Positions 33,754-44,660 of a DNA stretch of 64,000 nucleotides are shown here, one piece after another (position 1 is the stretch's first letter; every line of letters begins with the position of its first letter). A model generated the notes under the pieces. It was not told where the DNA came from. It searched no databases and saw nothing but the letters and a program-made list of their open reading frames with translations. The position numbers and the translations under genes were made by a program. The stretch comes from Perkinsus olseni (taxonomy: Eukaryota > Perkinsozoa > Perkinsida > Perkinsidae). Where the stretch lies: positions 62,001 to 126,000 of the forward strand of contig JABANP010000015.1 of NCBI GenBank assembly GCA_013115135.1. Direction: 5' to 3'.

Positions 33754-35964
33754 CTACGCATCGAGCATCTCACAGTCGGCCTCGGACTCGGGTTCTTCCT
33801 TCACGACCGGCAGGGCTCGCCACAGAGGAGCACCTCGCGCAGGATGGCCCGAGCCTTCTCCGACCAGCAGATCGATAGTCCAACGCCCACTAGCCCTGAT
33901 CACGAGTCGGCCCCCGGAAGGGCTGTCGGACTCCAGTTTCACCGGGAAGATCTCCGTCGGGGAGTGATTATGACTAACGCCGATCTCGACACGGGCGAAC
34001 TTGTCCGTACCGGCGGAGGTGAGGACCAGCGCTAGCAGGTCTCCCTGGTGCATTCTGTACGTATCCATCTTGTCGGGCTTCCCGCGGTTCCACTTCACGC
34101 CATCACTGTTGAACCCAATCGGAATTCCGACAACCCTGCCTTTTGCCCTGCTTCGCCCCTGGGTACTTTCTCCGGCACACGCATGATGGAAGATCGCACT
34201 CTGTCAGACCTATGCTGAGGTTCCCTTCGAGCTCCGCCAGCCTCAAGAGAACCTTCTGCGGCCCTACAGCCCGTCCTTGCGAGCGCTTGAGCGTGAACTC
34301 AGCACCGTGCCAAGCAAGAGGCTCCTGTTGATCGTGGTTCCCGCCGGAAGTGAGCTTCCACCCACGACTAGTTGAGTTCTCCTGGTAGTCCACAGTCTCA
34401 TCCAGCCGAGAGAGAACCAACTCATCGCGGTTGAGATCAGCGATACCCTCCAGGCTAGTGATGGTGGGAGTGTCAAGACGCGGAAGATATCGTGGTCGTA
34501 CTTCGCGTGGTCGTGCCCTGTCGGCATCCGCCGCTGCATAACGACGAGCCGGGCTCTCAGAGGAGCCTGCGAGACCCTCTAGTAGAGGCTCGTCAACGTA
34601 TGGAGCCCGGGATACTTCCAAGAAGCCGGAGCACTCATCCGTGGTGACGCTGACAAAGAAGGAGAAGGGTTTGTACGTGACCACCCCCGGCTCAAGTCGA
34701 ATGGAGACCTCCGTGCCGGGCTCGAGGACAACATCGCTCTGGGCCCCTGCGCTGGGGGATGAAATCAGAGCTGCTCGCCGACGGAGCTGAAGGAAATGCC
34801 AATAAACGCTCTCGAGCTTTCGAGAGAAGTCTGAAGCATCCTCACTCTACCAGAAGTCGAAGAGAACCAGAGAGTTCTACCAGAACTCAGGGGAGAAGAA
34901 TGTCGTGCCCAAACGAAGAACTCCGATCAAGAAGATGGAGAGATCTCACCTTAGCAGCCATGGCTGGCAGCCCTTCTGTGGTTCTAGAGGCCTCCTGAAT
35001 CTCATCATTCTTCACCTGCCCGAGCTTCGCCGCCTGCGCAGGGCTCATCTTCATCACCTCGAAGTGCTCCCGCACATACTGGACCCATCGACCCTTCATA
35101 TCCTATGGACATGGCGATAGGGAAGCTCTCGGCAGAGGGGGGTGAGGGGTGAGCTTGGTCGTATTTTACGAAGCACCACAATGACCGTAGACGACAAGGA
35201 AGGGAACCTACCTCATCAACAAGCTGTGGAACCATCCGGGCGTCCTCCTTGACCATTATCACCTCGGGGTTATCGACCAACTTGACCCAGTCGGAGCTCT
35301 TTGGATTGCCCAAAGGGACACCGATGAGTACGTCCTTCACGAAGGCGGCCATCATGTCCCTCAGAGAAGCGTTAAACTGGGACACAACCCCCTCCTCTTC
35401 GCCAGCCGGACCACGCTTTCCACTCTTACGGAGTCCTTCGAGCGACTCCCGAAAAGCAACCTTCACTGCCTTATCGCTGGACTTCACGATATGCTGTGCA
35501 CCGTTACTGTCGAACCACCTGAGCGTATTCCTCGTCAGCATGAAGCTGGTACCGTTAGCGCAGGCGAATAGAAGATGATAATGCACGGTCCTGCTGTGCT
35601 TCCGTGCTACGGCTCTAGTTATTCCACCATGCCCGAGGAGCTCCTCGCGCCACTCGTGGTTGGCCACGAAGATTCGCCAGTCGAAGCCACCAGGGATGCT
35701 TGGGAGTGGCAGCTCGATTTCCAACGGAGCAGCCGCTGCATCCTCAATCGCGCCATTTATCGCCTTGCGGCACTGTTCCCAGCTCGGAACTTGGTTCCAC
35801 GGGCGGAGATACTTCGTGTAGCTCGCGGAAGGGTGACTGTCAGGAGCGAGGAGGATGGAAGGATCGTGCGGGGGCTGAACCATTGCTGGGGACATAAGGA
35901 ACTGGCAGAGGAGAATCATCTTAGGCGATGGCGCTCGTGCAGTCCAGTGCATGAGAGTTATCAT
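33754..35964 (-). CDS. Large hypothetical protein with possible signal peptide
   Basis: ATG at 35964. The N-terminus has a hydrophobic stretch (MILLCQFLMSPAMVQP) that could be a signal peptide. A long first exon of about 250 codons follows: WEQCRKAINGAIEDAAAAPL, GGFDWRIFVANHEWREELLG, FVKDVLIGVPLGNPKSSDWV, then VIMVKEDARMVPQLVDE near 35215. Later exons give SFPIAMSIGYEG (35125), GRWVQYVREHFEVMKMSPAQ (35090), VTYKPFSFFVSVTTDECSGF (34680), TPTITSLEGIADLNRDELVL (34470) and GAEFTLKRSQGRAVGPQKVL (34300). The last coding part, RMHQGDLLALVLTSAGTDKF (34050) to PVVKEEPESEADCEMLDA, ends with a stop at 33754-33756. The C-terminal third reads as beta-rich segments. I do not recognise the family and propose no function. 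Confidence 0.6.
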
Positions 35965-37132
35965 ATTTCACAGCGTGACGGCGACTGACTGGAGCGCCTT
36001 CGTCGCATTCTACTTGTCACGATCAATGGCTTCTGGGCTCCTGCGAGACCAGCGCAGATCGATACGCAGCCAACAGTCGAATAGAGACGAGGCTGCCCAC
36101 CTAAGTTAGACTATCCCGTCTCCAGCTCCTCCTCCGATAGTCTGGCATCCCTGATACAATTCACGTGCCGCTAGACTACTTGAGATCCTCTCGAAACACT
36201 GTTGGCCCCTACCACACGCATGAACAGTGGTTAGGATGCCAGAGTCGAGTTGCTAACATTCTGGCTGGTCGGATTCACAATCAAGCGGGATTTTTTTCAA
36301 AGGGGACCGGCCATCGCGGATCGCCCATTCAGTGAATACCAATGCATGCATCCGTTTCATCCACGGCGGTGCGGTGCATGAGCCTCGACTGCGTACAATA
36401 CCCTAGCGGCTCGCGTCGACAGCTTCCTGTCGAGTGCGGGACACCGTGCTGCGCAACCCATGACCGTTTCAGCACGCTGATCGTGACGCGTGCAACCAAC
36501 TGGGAACATCGGAAGCCGGTTCACGAGGAACCAATTCTTGACCTCAAGCGAACGACAGGTACTGAAGAAGACACATTATGACACAACACGAAATGGTCGA
36601 TGCAGGGCTCGAACCTGCGACCCTCGCGTTATTAGCACGATGCTCTGAACCGCCTGAGCTAAACGACCGATGATGCTAGAATCAATATGATAGATTTCAC
36701 CCCACGAATGCCGCAGCCCAGAAATCAAGAGACTTTATCTCATCATTGCTCGAGAGGGAAGACTACAGGCGGGACTCTAATACGCAACAGTCAGACGCAC
36801 CGAACTACCGTTCCTTTTCCGGCCAGCACCTACTAGAATACAGACAGTGAGGTCATTCGACTAGGCGTGGAGCGCGCCCACCGGCGAAGACGGGAGCCCG
36901 TCGACATTTTTCACTCGCGCGCGCCGCTGCACGCGTGCGGGCCGAGCTCGAAAATCTTGTACGTTGCCTTGAAGCCAGGCTGGGAAGTTGATGTGATAAG
37001 CTCAACCGAGCTACTTAGAGGACTCGTAGTGGAGAATCCCTACGGACCCCATCCTCGCTGAACCAACTGAGAATTGCATACTGAGCACAGATACATAAGT
37101 ACATTAACAAACAGCTTTAACAGGACAAGTCA
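35965..37132. other. Intergenic region with one tRNA gene
   Basis: About 1.17 kb between two minus-strand genes. It contains the tRNA-Ile gene at 36594-36668. The open frames here (for example 36342-36581 and 36867-37061, plus) start without an ATG or lack protein-like composition. No other RNA gene or repeat recognised. Confidence 0.5.
36594..36668 (-). tRNA. tRNA-Ile (AAT anticodon), variant copy
   Basis: 75 nt. On the minus strand it matches the tRNA-Ile copies at 9127 and 10362 except in the D loop. There the sequence reads AGGCGGTTCAGAGC instead of AGTCGGTTAGAGC: one T-to-G change and one inserted C. Acceptor, anticodon (CTAATAA loop) and T arms are unchanged. The inserted base sits in the variable part of the D loop, so the gene may still work, but it could be a decaying copy. 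Confidence 0.85.
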
Positions 37133-38656
37133 TCATTTACGAGAATAGATCTCAACTGCCTTCCGCAAAGTTCCGTAGGAGGGCCGGAAGGGAATTTCGC
37201 CGCCACTTGTCCGTACCCGAGGCGTCAGTTGCCGGTGTCCACCTTTCGGCTGCGCTCCGTACACCTTCGAGCTGCCCAAGGCAGCGGCAACCGGTAATTC
37301 AGGGATGACGGGCAGCTTTCCGTTCAGCCAGCGGAGTCTCGTGCGCCGCTGAGTACTTCACCAACGCACCGATCTTCGACACACCGGCGGAAACCTGCTA
37401 ACGAGCCAGTCAAACTTCGGCGGAGGAACAACTTTTTCGACTAACTCTTGACCAACCGGGGCGAGCGGTTCAGTACCGAAGCGTTGGCTCTGCAACTATC
37501 ACCACTAATCAATGCCTCCCTAAGGGTCAGTGGTTACTCCCGATCCGACACACCTGTTTCAGTCTCGCAGTCGTCGAATCCAAATTCTTATTCGCAGCAA
37601 TGAGTTTCCGCCGCAGATCTCCCGATCGACGTTTCTCTTCTCGCAGCTCTGTCCGCATTCGTTCCAGCTCACTACGCAGGAGAGCGTTGTCATGTCTCAA
37701 ATTTGATATAGTTGAATCTTGGGCGGACACCTGATCCGAATGAGCATGCTTGGAGCTTCGTAGGCCATAGTACAGAGAAATGTGAAATCGCACCACATGC
37801 TTGTATATATACAGAAGAACGCGACCTGTAGACCTCTAGAATGTTCCTCTCACCCGGGCATCCGCTTCTGTGAGTTTCGCTGGAGATAATAGACGTTGCT
37901 GCTCATGCCAGCCACTAGACGAGGCCGACGAGCTGAGTCAACTTTTACGTGACGCTCCCGAGGCCTGTCGCCACGTGCAGCCGAGCACCTCGCCGATCCG
38001 ATTCTCGTTACCTGCCATGAACAAATTCCAGAATACTCAACGGTCTGTGCACTTCGTTGGACCAGCTACTGTGCAACTGAATCTTAGTTCTTCACTCTCA
38101 GAAACATCATAGGACCGGTAAGGCTCTCTGGCCACCACCTCACCTCGGTCGATATTCGCTCGACATCATGGGCCAATTTCGACAAGATAGCCACGTCATC
38201 CGTGAGCTTTTGCTGAGCTCTGGCTGGGTCCCCACTCTCAGCCGGCGAGGGTTCCGGTGTTTCAGCGTCAGGCTCAGGCGATTCTCCAGTATTGCCAACT
38301 TCCACAACACCGGCTTCTGCATCCGGAGACGTCTCTCCGTCACTCTTCACTAGCGGACTTCCCGCTCCCTCCTGATCAGCACCAACTCAGTCAAGGAGGA
38401 GCCGCTAGGGACGTAGATTGCAATCCTCAGCCCACCCCAACGTCAAAGACACGCCACGTTCCCCATCCGTATCACCCGTTATGGAGCGCACTGTGACGAC
38501 ATCACTCTTAGGGTCGGGCCTAAGGGACACCTGAATAGGTGCGCTGCGTTTAGTCGGACTGGAGACCCCTCCCGAGGGGTTTTCTTGAGCGGATGATGAT
38601 GGTGGCGAGTCGTTTGACGGGGGTCCCACAGATTTTGCAGGAGAACAGTTGGACAT
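37133..38656 (-). CDS. Coiled-coil protein with disordered acidic N-terminus, hypothetical
   Basis: Minus-strand exons from 38656 (ATG, MSNCSPAKSVGPPSNDSPPS) continue through PTKRSAPIQVSLRPDPKSDV (38545) and SITGDTDGERGVSLTLGWAE. Next is an acidic Pro/Glu exon (EVGNTGESPEPDAETPEPSP, near 38290) ending DDVAILSKLAHDVERISTE. A clear coiled coil follows at 37720-37560 (LRHDNALLRSELERMRTELR, EEKRRSGDLRRKLIAANKNL). The final exon near 37335-37133 reads WLNGKLPVIPELPVAAALGS and ends EIPFRPSYGTLRKAVEIYSR-K before a TGA at 37133-37135. The splice joins between 38100 and 37800 and between 37540 and 37350 are not resolved. Structural or scaffold role only by inference; family not recognised. Confidence 0.5.
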
Positions 38657-39144
38657 ACACACAAAGGCTTAGAGAGATCACTCAGAGTAGGCTTGGTGAC
38701 ACGACCCAAGAACGACAGAGTGTTGGACTTTACCACAAATGCCATATGCGCTATGCAATCGCTACACTGCGATCCACGGTCGGCGAGCATACGAGGCCCC
38801 TGCAGGAATGCCAACAGAGGTAGAATGACCCACTGATTTTAGTGTATTGAGAACGACAACTCCGGAGTCTGGTAGACAATGATACCGATGCAATTGTAGC
38901 AATGTATCCACGAGCTTCCCACCAGCGACTTCGTCGCAGCCGAAACTAGGGGATCCGGAAGTCTAATTGACGGCAACCACAAAAGAAAGGATACTATCGA
39001 CTAGAAGAAACGATATGTTACGAGCGCTCAGTATAGCGGAAAACTATGCGACAAAATACGACACGGTTATCGACTTGTAACGTCACGAATACTACGACTT
39101 CGTAAATAACTAGTAATGCAATTGTACTTTCAAGACAGCGAGGT
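38657..39144. other. Intergenic region
   Basis: 488 nt between two minus-strand genes, AT-richer after about 38990. The frames crossing it are short or start with non-ATG codons. It may include a 5' exon of the 38.6-kb gene that I could not define. Confidence 0.4.
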
Positions 39145-40613
39145 CTAAGCCAGAGGCAGCAAGGGCCCCCCTGTAGGGACATCCGCACCTCGACCTCGTC
39201 CAGAGCGGGATGACTGAGGGACTGGTCGCCGCCACCCTTGTATACAACCTCCCAGACAAACGTAGTGGAATGCTCTGGACGTCGTGCTGGCGATGTAGGA
39301 TGCCAACTTCCGTGGCGACCGACGCGCCTTTGGAACTGCTCGGTGACGCGCGGCTTCTGAAGCCGGCAGAGCGCTTGACCGCCGTCTGGAAGCTAGCAAA
39401 GGATAATCCGTTCCATAGTCGGATACATGAGATCGCGCCGAGTAGAAGGCGATATCTCCCCAAGTGGAGCCACGAGACCGAGCTCGGTAGGTGGTGACAG
39501 GAGGATACCCTGTTTGAATGACCGACTCCCACCACGGTGACAGGCACTTGTTCGCAATGAGCATGTCAAAGTAATACTCATTCGTCACCATATCCTTCAT
39601 TACTATATGAACAGGCTGCGGACCAATAATCCGACTCAGGCTAGTGCCCGATGCTCCCAAGACTTTCCGGACGTCCCAAGTCGCGAAGTCACAGTACATA
39701 GAATAGTAACAGAAAGTATAAACCTTGCCAGGACTAAAGACATGATCCCGCGGTACCTTCCCTAGGAGGTCGGACCTCTGGCAGATATCCGGTGTATGAG
39801 GGTCACCAGGCTCATTACAGAGGATAGTGTCAGCGCAGTACATGGGGAAGAGGAAATGGAACTTATCTTGCGACGTTCCGTTCTCATCGACAGGAAGCGT
39901 CGAGTCCCCATCGTAATTACAATCTAGCGGATAGCCCTTGACTCCGCTTATACGTGTTGCAACCGAAAGCATAATACGTACCACAGTCTTCGTAGCGAAG
40001 CCAAACTCAGGCAAGTCGTAGTCGACTTCGGCACCGAACTGGACGGTGGGGGGCAGCCGTTGCTTGAACATGCCTTGCCACCGAAACTCCCATCGTCTGA
40101 AAGAACCCTGCAATCACAGCATTTCGACCGACGGAGCGGCGCGAGACAGAACATGAAAATGAACCTGTCAGATCGATATACCGCAGAACAGTCGGACCGG
40201 AAAACCCTGGATCTTTGGTATTACACGAACGAACTATTTCAAAGAGACTAAGCAAGAAAGCCACGCCTTCCACAGTTAAACCCTGACCGACCGTCGCCCG
40301 GGCGTCGATTGACCCCCCCCCGTTACTACCGTTGTTTCGGAGCCAAGTACGCCTCGTACGGCGAAGTCATGCTCTCGTCGACCGTTTTATGCATCACAAC
40401 CGCAGTGCCGACGAAAAAATCATTCTCAATCTTGGTCGGCTGCGGATCATTAGAGAATATCCGGCTCTTATCGGACACCAGTCGAGGGTCCTTCGCTTTG
40501 TGCAAGTCGTAGACCCCGAAGTAGTTGTCCAACGAGTCTGGTGCCTCCTCCGTTGGTGCTACTGACAGGGACTTGTAGACCGGCGTCGGAGACGGTGAGA
40601 TGGATGAGTACAT
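39145..40613 (-). CDS. Unrecognised conserved protein, copy A (paralogue of 44661-45901)
   Basis: Two exons. Exon 1 runs from the ATG at 40613 (MYSSISPSPTPVYKSLSV) to 40330 and contains DSLDNYFGVYDLHKAKDPRL and FFVGTAVVMHK. The intron is 40329-40097 (233 nt, long for this window, with a run of nine C/G bases near the donor). Exon 2 (40096 to the stop at 39145) starts RRWEFRWQGMFKQRLPPTVQ and has VDYDLPEFGFATKTVVRIML, VYTFCYYSMYCDFATWDVRK, IGPQPVHIVMKDMVTNEYYF and DMLIANKCLSPWW. A basic tail contains a FYSA motif. The same blocks in the same order occur in copy B on the other strand. The core (wedge of 'RWQGRFK', 'FGAEVD', 'FCYYSMYCDF', 'NEYYF') faintly recalls the DUF1769 family of unknown function, which I offer only as a lead. 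Confidence 0.75.
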
Positions 40614-41192
40614 CAGACAAAGAGGCCAAGCAACTGCACAGTTCTAACGGTAGTGCTGGATGCTTCAACTGGCGTAGCAGATCAGATCCCGAGCGTTGTC
40701 ATGAGGGGTTGATCAGAAGCATTTACAGTATTGGGGTGACGGCAGTATTGGTCCGAGTAGAGCCACGAACGAGTTGTATTGCCTTGGTCAAAGGACAGTC
40801 AGTAGTAGCCGCCCCTAGGGCTGGGCTCGATGAGTCGCAGGACCGATACATGGTTTCTGCCTCGAGTGTTGAAGGAACCGCCACAGCATCGGGTGGAAGA
40901 CGGGACGAGAAAGCGAAAATGGCAGTCTTGACGCACTTCGCTCCGCCTTAGCTAAAAGCGCCCGCCCTCGGCGAAATCTCACATCCCAGGTTTGATCATG
41001 GGTATACGTCTGCTTTGATATCTCCATTCGACTCCGCGCTCTATGGGTTTTCTAGGAAGCATTTTCATGCACCTGGGGTCGAGCTGGGAACAGGTGCCGA
41101 TTGGATGATTGCTTCTGTTCTCCGTCGAGCATTCTAACCGACCTAATCATACCTCTCAGTTGCTAGTTTTGTTCAATAGATAATTTCTTCAC
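40614..41192. other. Divergent intergenic region, block 2 / block 3
   Basis: About 580 nt between the minus-strand copy A gene and histone H2A on the plus strand. A 136-codon plus frame (40541-40951) overlaps the 5' end of copy A and lacks family features. The region should hold a divergent promoter. Confidence 0.45.
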
Positions 41193-42045
41193 ATGTCTGG
41201 TAAGGGAAAGGGAGCCGTTCTTGAAGGAATGCACAAGGGTAGTATCATCATCACTAAGAATCATGTCCACTAATGAGGGTTGGAGTAACCGCCCGTCTCG
41301 CACAGAGACTCCAACGGGTATCCCGTTTCTCGAGTGCCATGCCATCAATAGTTACTCACGGTATCGGGTTCTGCCTCTACCTAAGCTGCGATTCAATGAT
41401 TCTACCGCGCTCCACGAACGTGCAATTCAGTCCTGTCTTGCGCCATCCCTCTGTTGCCCAGATAAGAAGACTCGCTCCGCCAAGGCAGGTCTGCAGTTCC
41501 CTGTTGGACGAATCGCCCGTTACATGAAGCACGGCAGATACGCCAAGCGTGTCGGTAATCATAGGGTGCATCCGTTACCTCGCCTCGCAGTCGGGCTGTA
41601 GATCTAGTTAAAGGGGAGCGCTGACCAGTGATACACTGATTGGAATAACCTTGGAGACTGAAAGCTCTCTGTCCCCATTCTAAGTTTCTCTTTCATAGGC
41701 GCTGGTGCTCCCGTATACATGGCTGCTGTACTAGAGTACTTGGTTGCTGAAATATTAGAGTTAGCCGGTAACGCTGCGCGGGACCATAAGAAGACTAGGA
41801 TCAATCCTCGCCACATCCAGCTGGCAGTCAGGAATGATGAAGAACTCAATGAGTAAGCTAACGTCTCTTGAGCGGCACGTGGACTCTTCCACGTTTGGAG
41901 ATAGATCTCCGTTAGCACGAGCTTCAAGACGGTTACCGTGCTCAGGTTCCTTAGTAACGTCACGATTGCCTCTGGTGGCGTACTGCCCAATATTCACACC
42001 AGCCTGCTCCCCAAGAAGAGTACTAAGAAGAGCTTGGAATACTAA
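41193..42045 (+). CDS. Histone H2A
   Basis: Nucleosome core histone. ATG at 41193 gives [16 protein letters not shown], followed by a long first intron. Exon 2 (after CCCAG at 41461) reads [20 protein letters not shown] then [12 protein letters not shown]. Exon 3 (from about 41699) reads [20 protein letters not shown] then [20 protein letters not shown] and [19 protein letters not shown] donor at 41853 and a CTCAG acceptor at 41945 join to [20 protein letters not shown], ending [12 protein letters not shown] with TAA at 42043-42045. It has the usual H2A acidic-patch region (the [13 protein letters not shown] helix and RNDEELN) and normal total length, consistent with canonical H2A rather than H2A.Z. 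Three introns are unusual compared with the intronless replication histones of animals. No partner histone gene lies in the window. Confidence 0.93.
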
Positions 42046-42396
42046 ATAACGTAGGGGTATCGCGAGGCTCACGAGTGGCGCGATCGTGACAGTTCGGACA
42101 GGCTGATGATTTCAGGCGCGGGAGGACCCCGTTGGAGAATGCACGGTTTCTACTGAAGTTCTTTCCATTTCGACTAAATCTATAGTCTTATTTCGAGACT
42201 CAGCTGATGAGTGCCCGAGCTTCCTCGACGCAGGAACGCCGTCATTCGGATTATACAATGCAGGAGCACATTTGTTTCTGCGTGGACTCCAATGATCCAT
42301 CTCTCGCAGTGTTGTCAATTGCCGGGTTTCTGGTGGGCTGGCATTCGCCGACCGGGCCGAGTAGGAACTCCTAAGGTTCGCCTTGGGAAACTCAAG
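42046..42396. other. Spacer between H2A and SNARE genes
   Basis: 351 nt. Frames crossing it are shadows without family features. No RNA gene seen. Confidence 0.4.
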
Positions 42397-43505
42397 ATGG
42401 CAGAGAGTGCAAACGTAGCGGAAGACGATGCTGATAGACACCTCGACAAGCTGCAGAAGGCCGTGAACAAGCTGGTGGGTGAGACGGCCAGCTACCGTGC
42501 TAGTAGTCGTGCCGGAGTGCCAGAAAGCGGAAGCACTCTTCGCCGTGGCATACCTTCTGACAGACTGACGTTATTGTTCAGGCGACTAAGGAAAGGATAT
42601 CAGAGGATTCTCTGCGGAGGCTAGACCGGCAGATATTCCTGACCGAGGAGGCCGTAGAGGCCTTGGCTTTAGACGCAATTCCTGAAGATAAAATCAACCA
42701 GCGGCGCACACGGTAGGGACCTTCAGTCTCCTATTTGCTTGAGAATCTGTAGGCAATCAGCCTTCTGGCTCTGAGGAGGGCCATCGACGCCGCGAGGCGA
42801 AACTTGGATCGGAAGTCAGTTCTCGCAAGCCGTGTAGATGACCTGCCACATGGCAGAATGGGAGCATACCAGGGCACAGAAGATCCTACACAAGTCTGCT
42901 GCTGTTATGCGCGAATCATGCACATGCGCGTTGGCTCAGGTTCAGACGAGCGCCCAGGCGGTCGAGTTGGGTCACGCCATAGTGAATCAGTCGGCGGAAT
43001 CTGTATCACGGTGAGGCTCAGGGCGGCATCAAGGCGAGTTACCTGCTAGTCAGCACTCTGGCGATTGCCAATGAAGCTGAGGAGATCGGCCGGGGTACTC
43101 TAAACGAAATGCATAAACAGGAAGGGAAGGCTGAGATGGTAGTGAGCAAAGATGGAGACTCGACTAGTATGTATCGAGTAGATCCTGGAGCACTTCGACG
43201 TTATCGAATCCAACTTGAAGCGATCACGCAATGTGATGAAACAGATAGCACGAGGCGCGGCAAATGACAGGTAGCTGCGGGATCGTGGGAGCCGAGGACA
43301 CAGCGGCTACAGGATTGTTTTCGCTTGATCTCTATCCCTGCTCTAACCAAGTCGAGAGGATATCCGGACGACTCGTAGCTCTGGCAGATGCGTGCATGTC
43401 CTCTGCGTGTTCATATTCATCGCCATTGTGGTTATTATCGTACTCGACACCACGGGAGGAGATGGTGAAGTAGAAGAGAACCAGTCTACTACTGTGTCTT
43501 TGTGA
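42397..43505 (+). CDS. Qb-SNARE, NPSN-like, tail-anchored
   Basis: Membrane-fusion protein. ATG at 42397: MAESANVAEDDADRHLDKLQ, then KAVNKLVGETAS. Later exons give QATKERISEDSLRRLDRQIF (42583), EALALDAIPEDKINQRRTR (42655) and SLLALRRAIDAARRNLDR (42761). Next are VMRESCTCALAQVQTSAQAV (42903) and YLLVSTLAIANEAEEIGRGT (43039), continuing LNEMHKQEGK. After a small intron the last helical part reads ILEHFDVIESNLKRSRNVMK then QIARGAANDR. It ends in one hydrophobic tail, HVLCVFIFIAIVVIIVLDTT, and a short lumenal piece to TGA at 43503-43505. The heptad run with a final QIARGAANDR just before the membrane anchor resembles plant NPSN Qb-SNAREs (KQIARKAATDR). Whether it acts at the plasma membrane or during cell division, as NPSN does in plants, is unknown. 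Confidence 0.78.
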
Positions 43506-43570
43506 TGCTCCGTTTCATCCTGCCTTAATGCAGTATTCTTATTGGCTGGCGGTGTAGAGTTTTCCAACCT

Positions 43571-44398
43571 ATGGTACAGCTTGCAAGTCAGCACTGTCCT
43601 CCTGTCCGCATGAACTCCGTCAACGAAGGCACCAGCCCCTTCACCTGCACTTGGCGGATTCTCGACTACTGCTACTGGTCTCAAGCTACGAGTTCAGAAT
43701 GTTGCAAAGACACTGCAGGTAGCCGACGAGCCCAACCCTGCCGGAATTCCGCGGTTCGCGCGGAGGTGGAACGTTTGAGCTCAGCTACAGGACAAATGAG
43801 AGACCCCTCCTAATAGCGTGGATGATGTGCTCTATACCAGCCGCGGTTTCTCTCAGAATCAGACGGATGTCCTAGGAGAGGACCGAACCTACCTCAACCA
43901 TATCAAGTCCGCGACCTCCTCTGCTGACCACGGACTCACCAAAGAGCTGGACGATATACAACGGTACTCCTACTCGAGTATGGGGGCACATCCCAGAGCT
44001 CAGATACTTCCAAGCCGAGTTGCAGCAGATGGACGAAGACTTCAAAGTTAAGGTAAGCTTATTCGATGGCATCCGAAAGAACGCAGTGCGTCTGGTCGTC
44101 GTGCTACCCCACTTGTTGGTTTGGCTTCATCGCCTCTGACGAATGGTGCTCACAAGACGCTGAGGCGTCCTCAGCGGGCAGGCTCCTGTGCATAATGAAG
44201 TCACCTGTTCAGGTGGACGTCCAGAAGAACGAGAATGTCCGCCTGCAGCAATGCCTCACCACATTGAAAAAGTAAGCTCATTCCACTGTTCAAGCTACCC
44301 ATTGATTTTATTCAGCTGAGAAGTCCATGCTGCATCAGCAAATCATCTCAATGCAGCACAAGGTGGAGGAGATAGAGGAAGAAATCGGCTCGGAATAG
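43571..44398 (+). CDS. Small coiled-coil protein, hypothetical
   Basis: ATG at 43571 or 43610 begins a poorly defined first part. Clearer exons are DVLGEDRTYLNHIKSATSSA then DHGLTKELDDIQ (near 43869-43960), ELQQMDEDFKVK (near 44017), VDVQKNENVRLQQCLTTLKK (near 44214) and EKSMLHQQIISMQHKVEEIE (near 44320). It ends EEIGSE and TAG at 44396-44398. It is almost entirely heptad-like helix, with length about 180-200 residues. It could be a cytoskeletal or axonemal accessory protein, but I do not recognise the family. Confidence 0.5.
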
Positions 44399-44660
44399 CG
44401 AGGTGATAACCGAGAGCTCTTCCCTTGCTCGAGTCCCTTGCTCTCCTGTTAATTCGTGAGCCGCTCGTCCCCTCAGGCATATGTATATAATCTAGAAGAG
44501 CATATTATCACATAGATGTACAAAATGATGAGACACATGTGGTTGTGTGTGGGCACTGCACTACACCTTGTCGAGTTCCTCACGAATCCTAGGGATTACT
44601 GTTGCGGTAATAGGTCTCTCGTTTGCAGGGTGTAGGCGGATCTGCCGAAGTTCAACTGAA

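Noticed and set aside
36867..37061. Small plus-strand frame near tRNA-Ile
   Set aside because: Short, Arg-rich and without a neighbouring exon pattern; probably intergenic.
40541..40951. 136-codon plus-strand frame upstream of H2A
   Set aside because: Overlaps the 5' coding exon of copy A on the other strand, lacks an ATG near a good context and has no recognisable features.
41193..42045. Possibility that the histone is H2A.Z
   Set aside because: The N-terminal GKGKG, the [13 protein letters not shown] core and the [20 protein letters not shown] end follow canonical H2A rather than H2A.Z.
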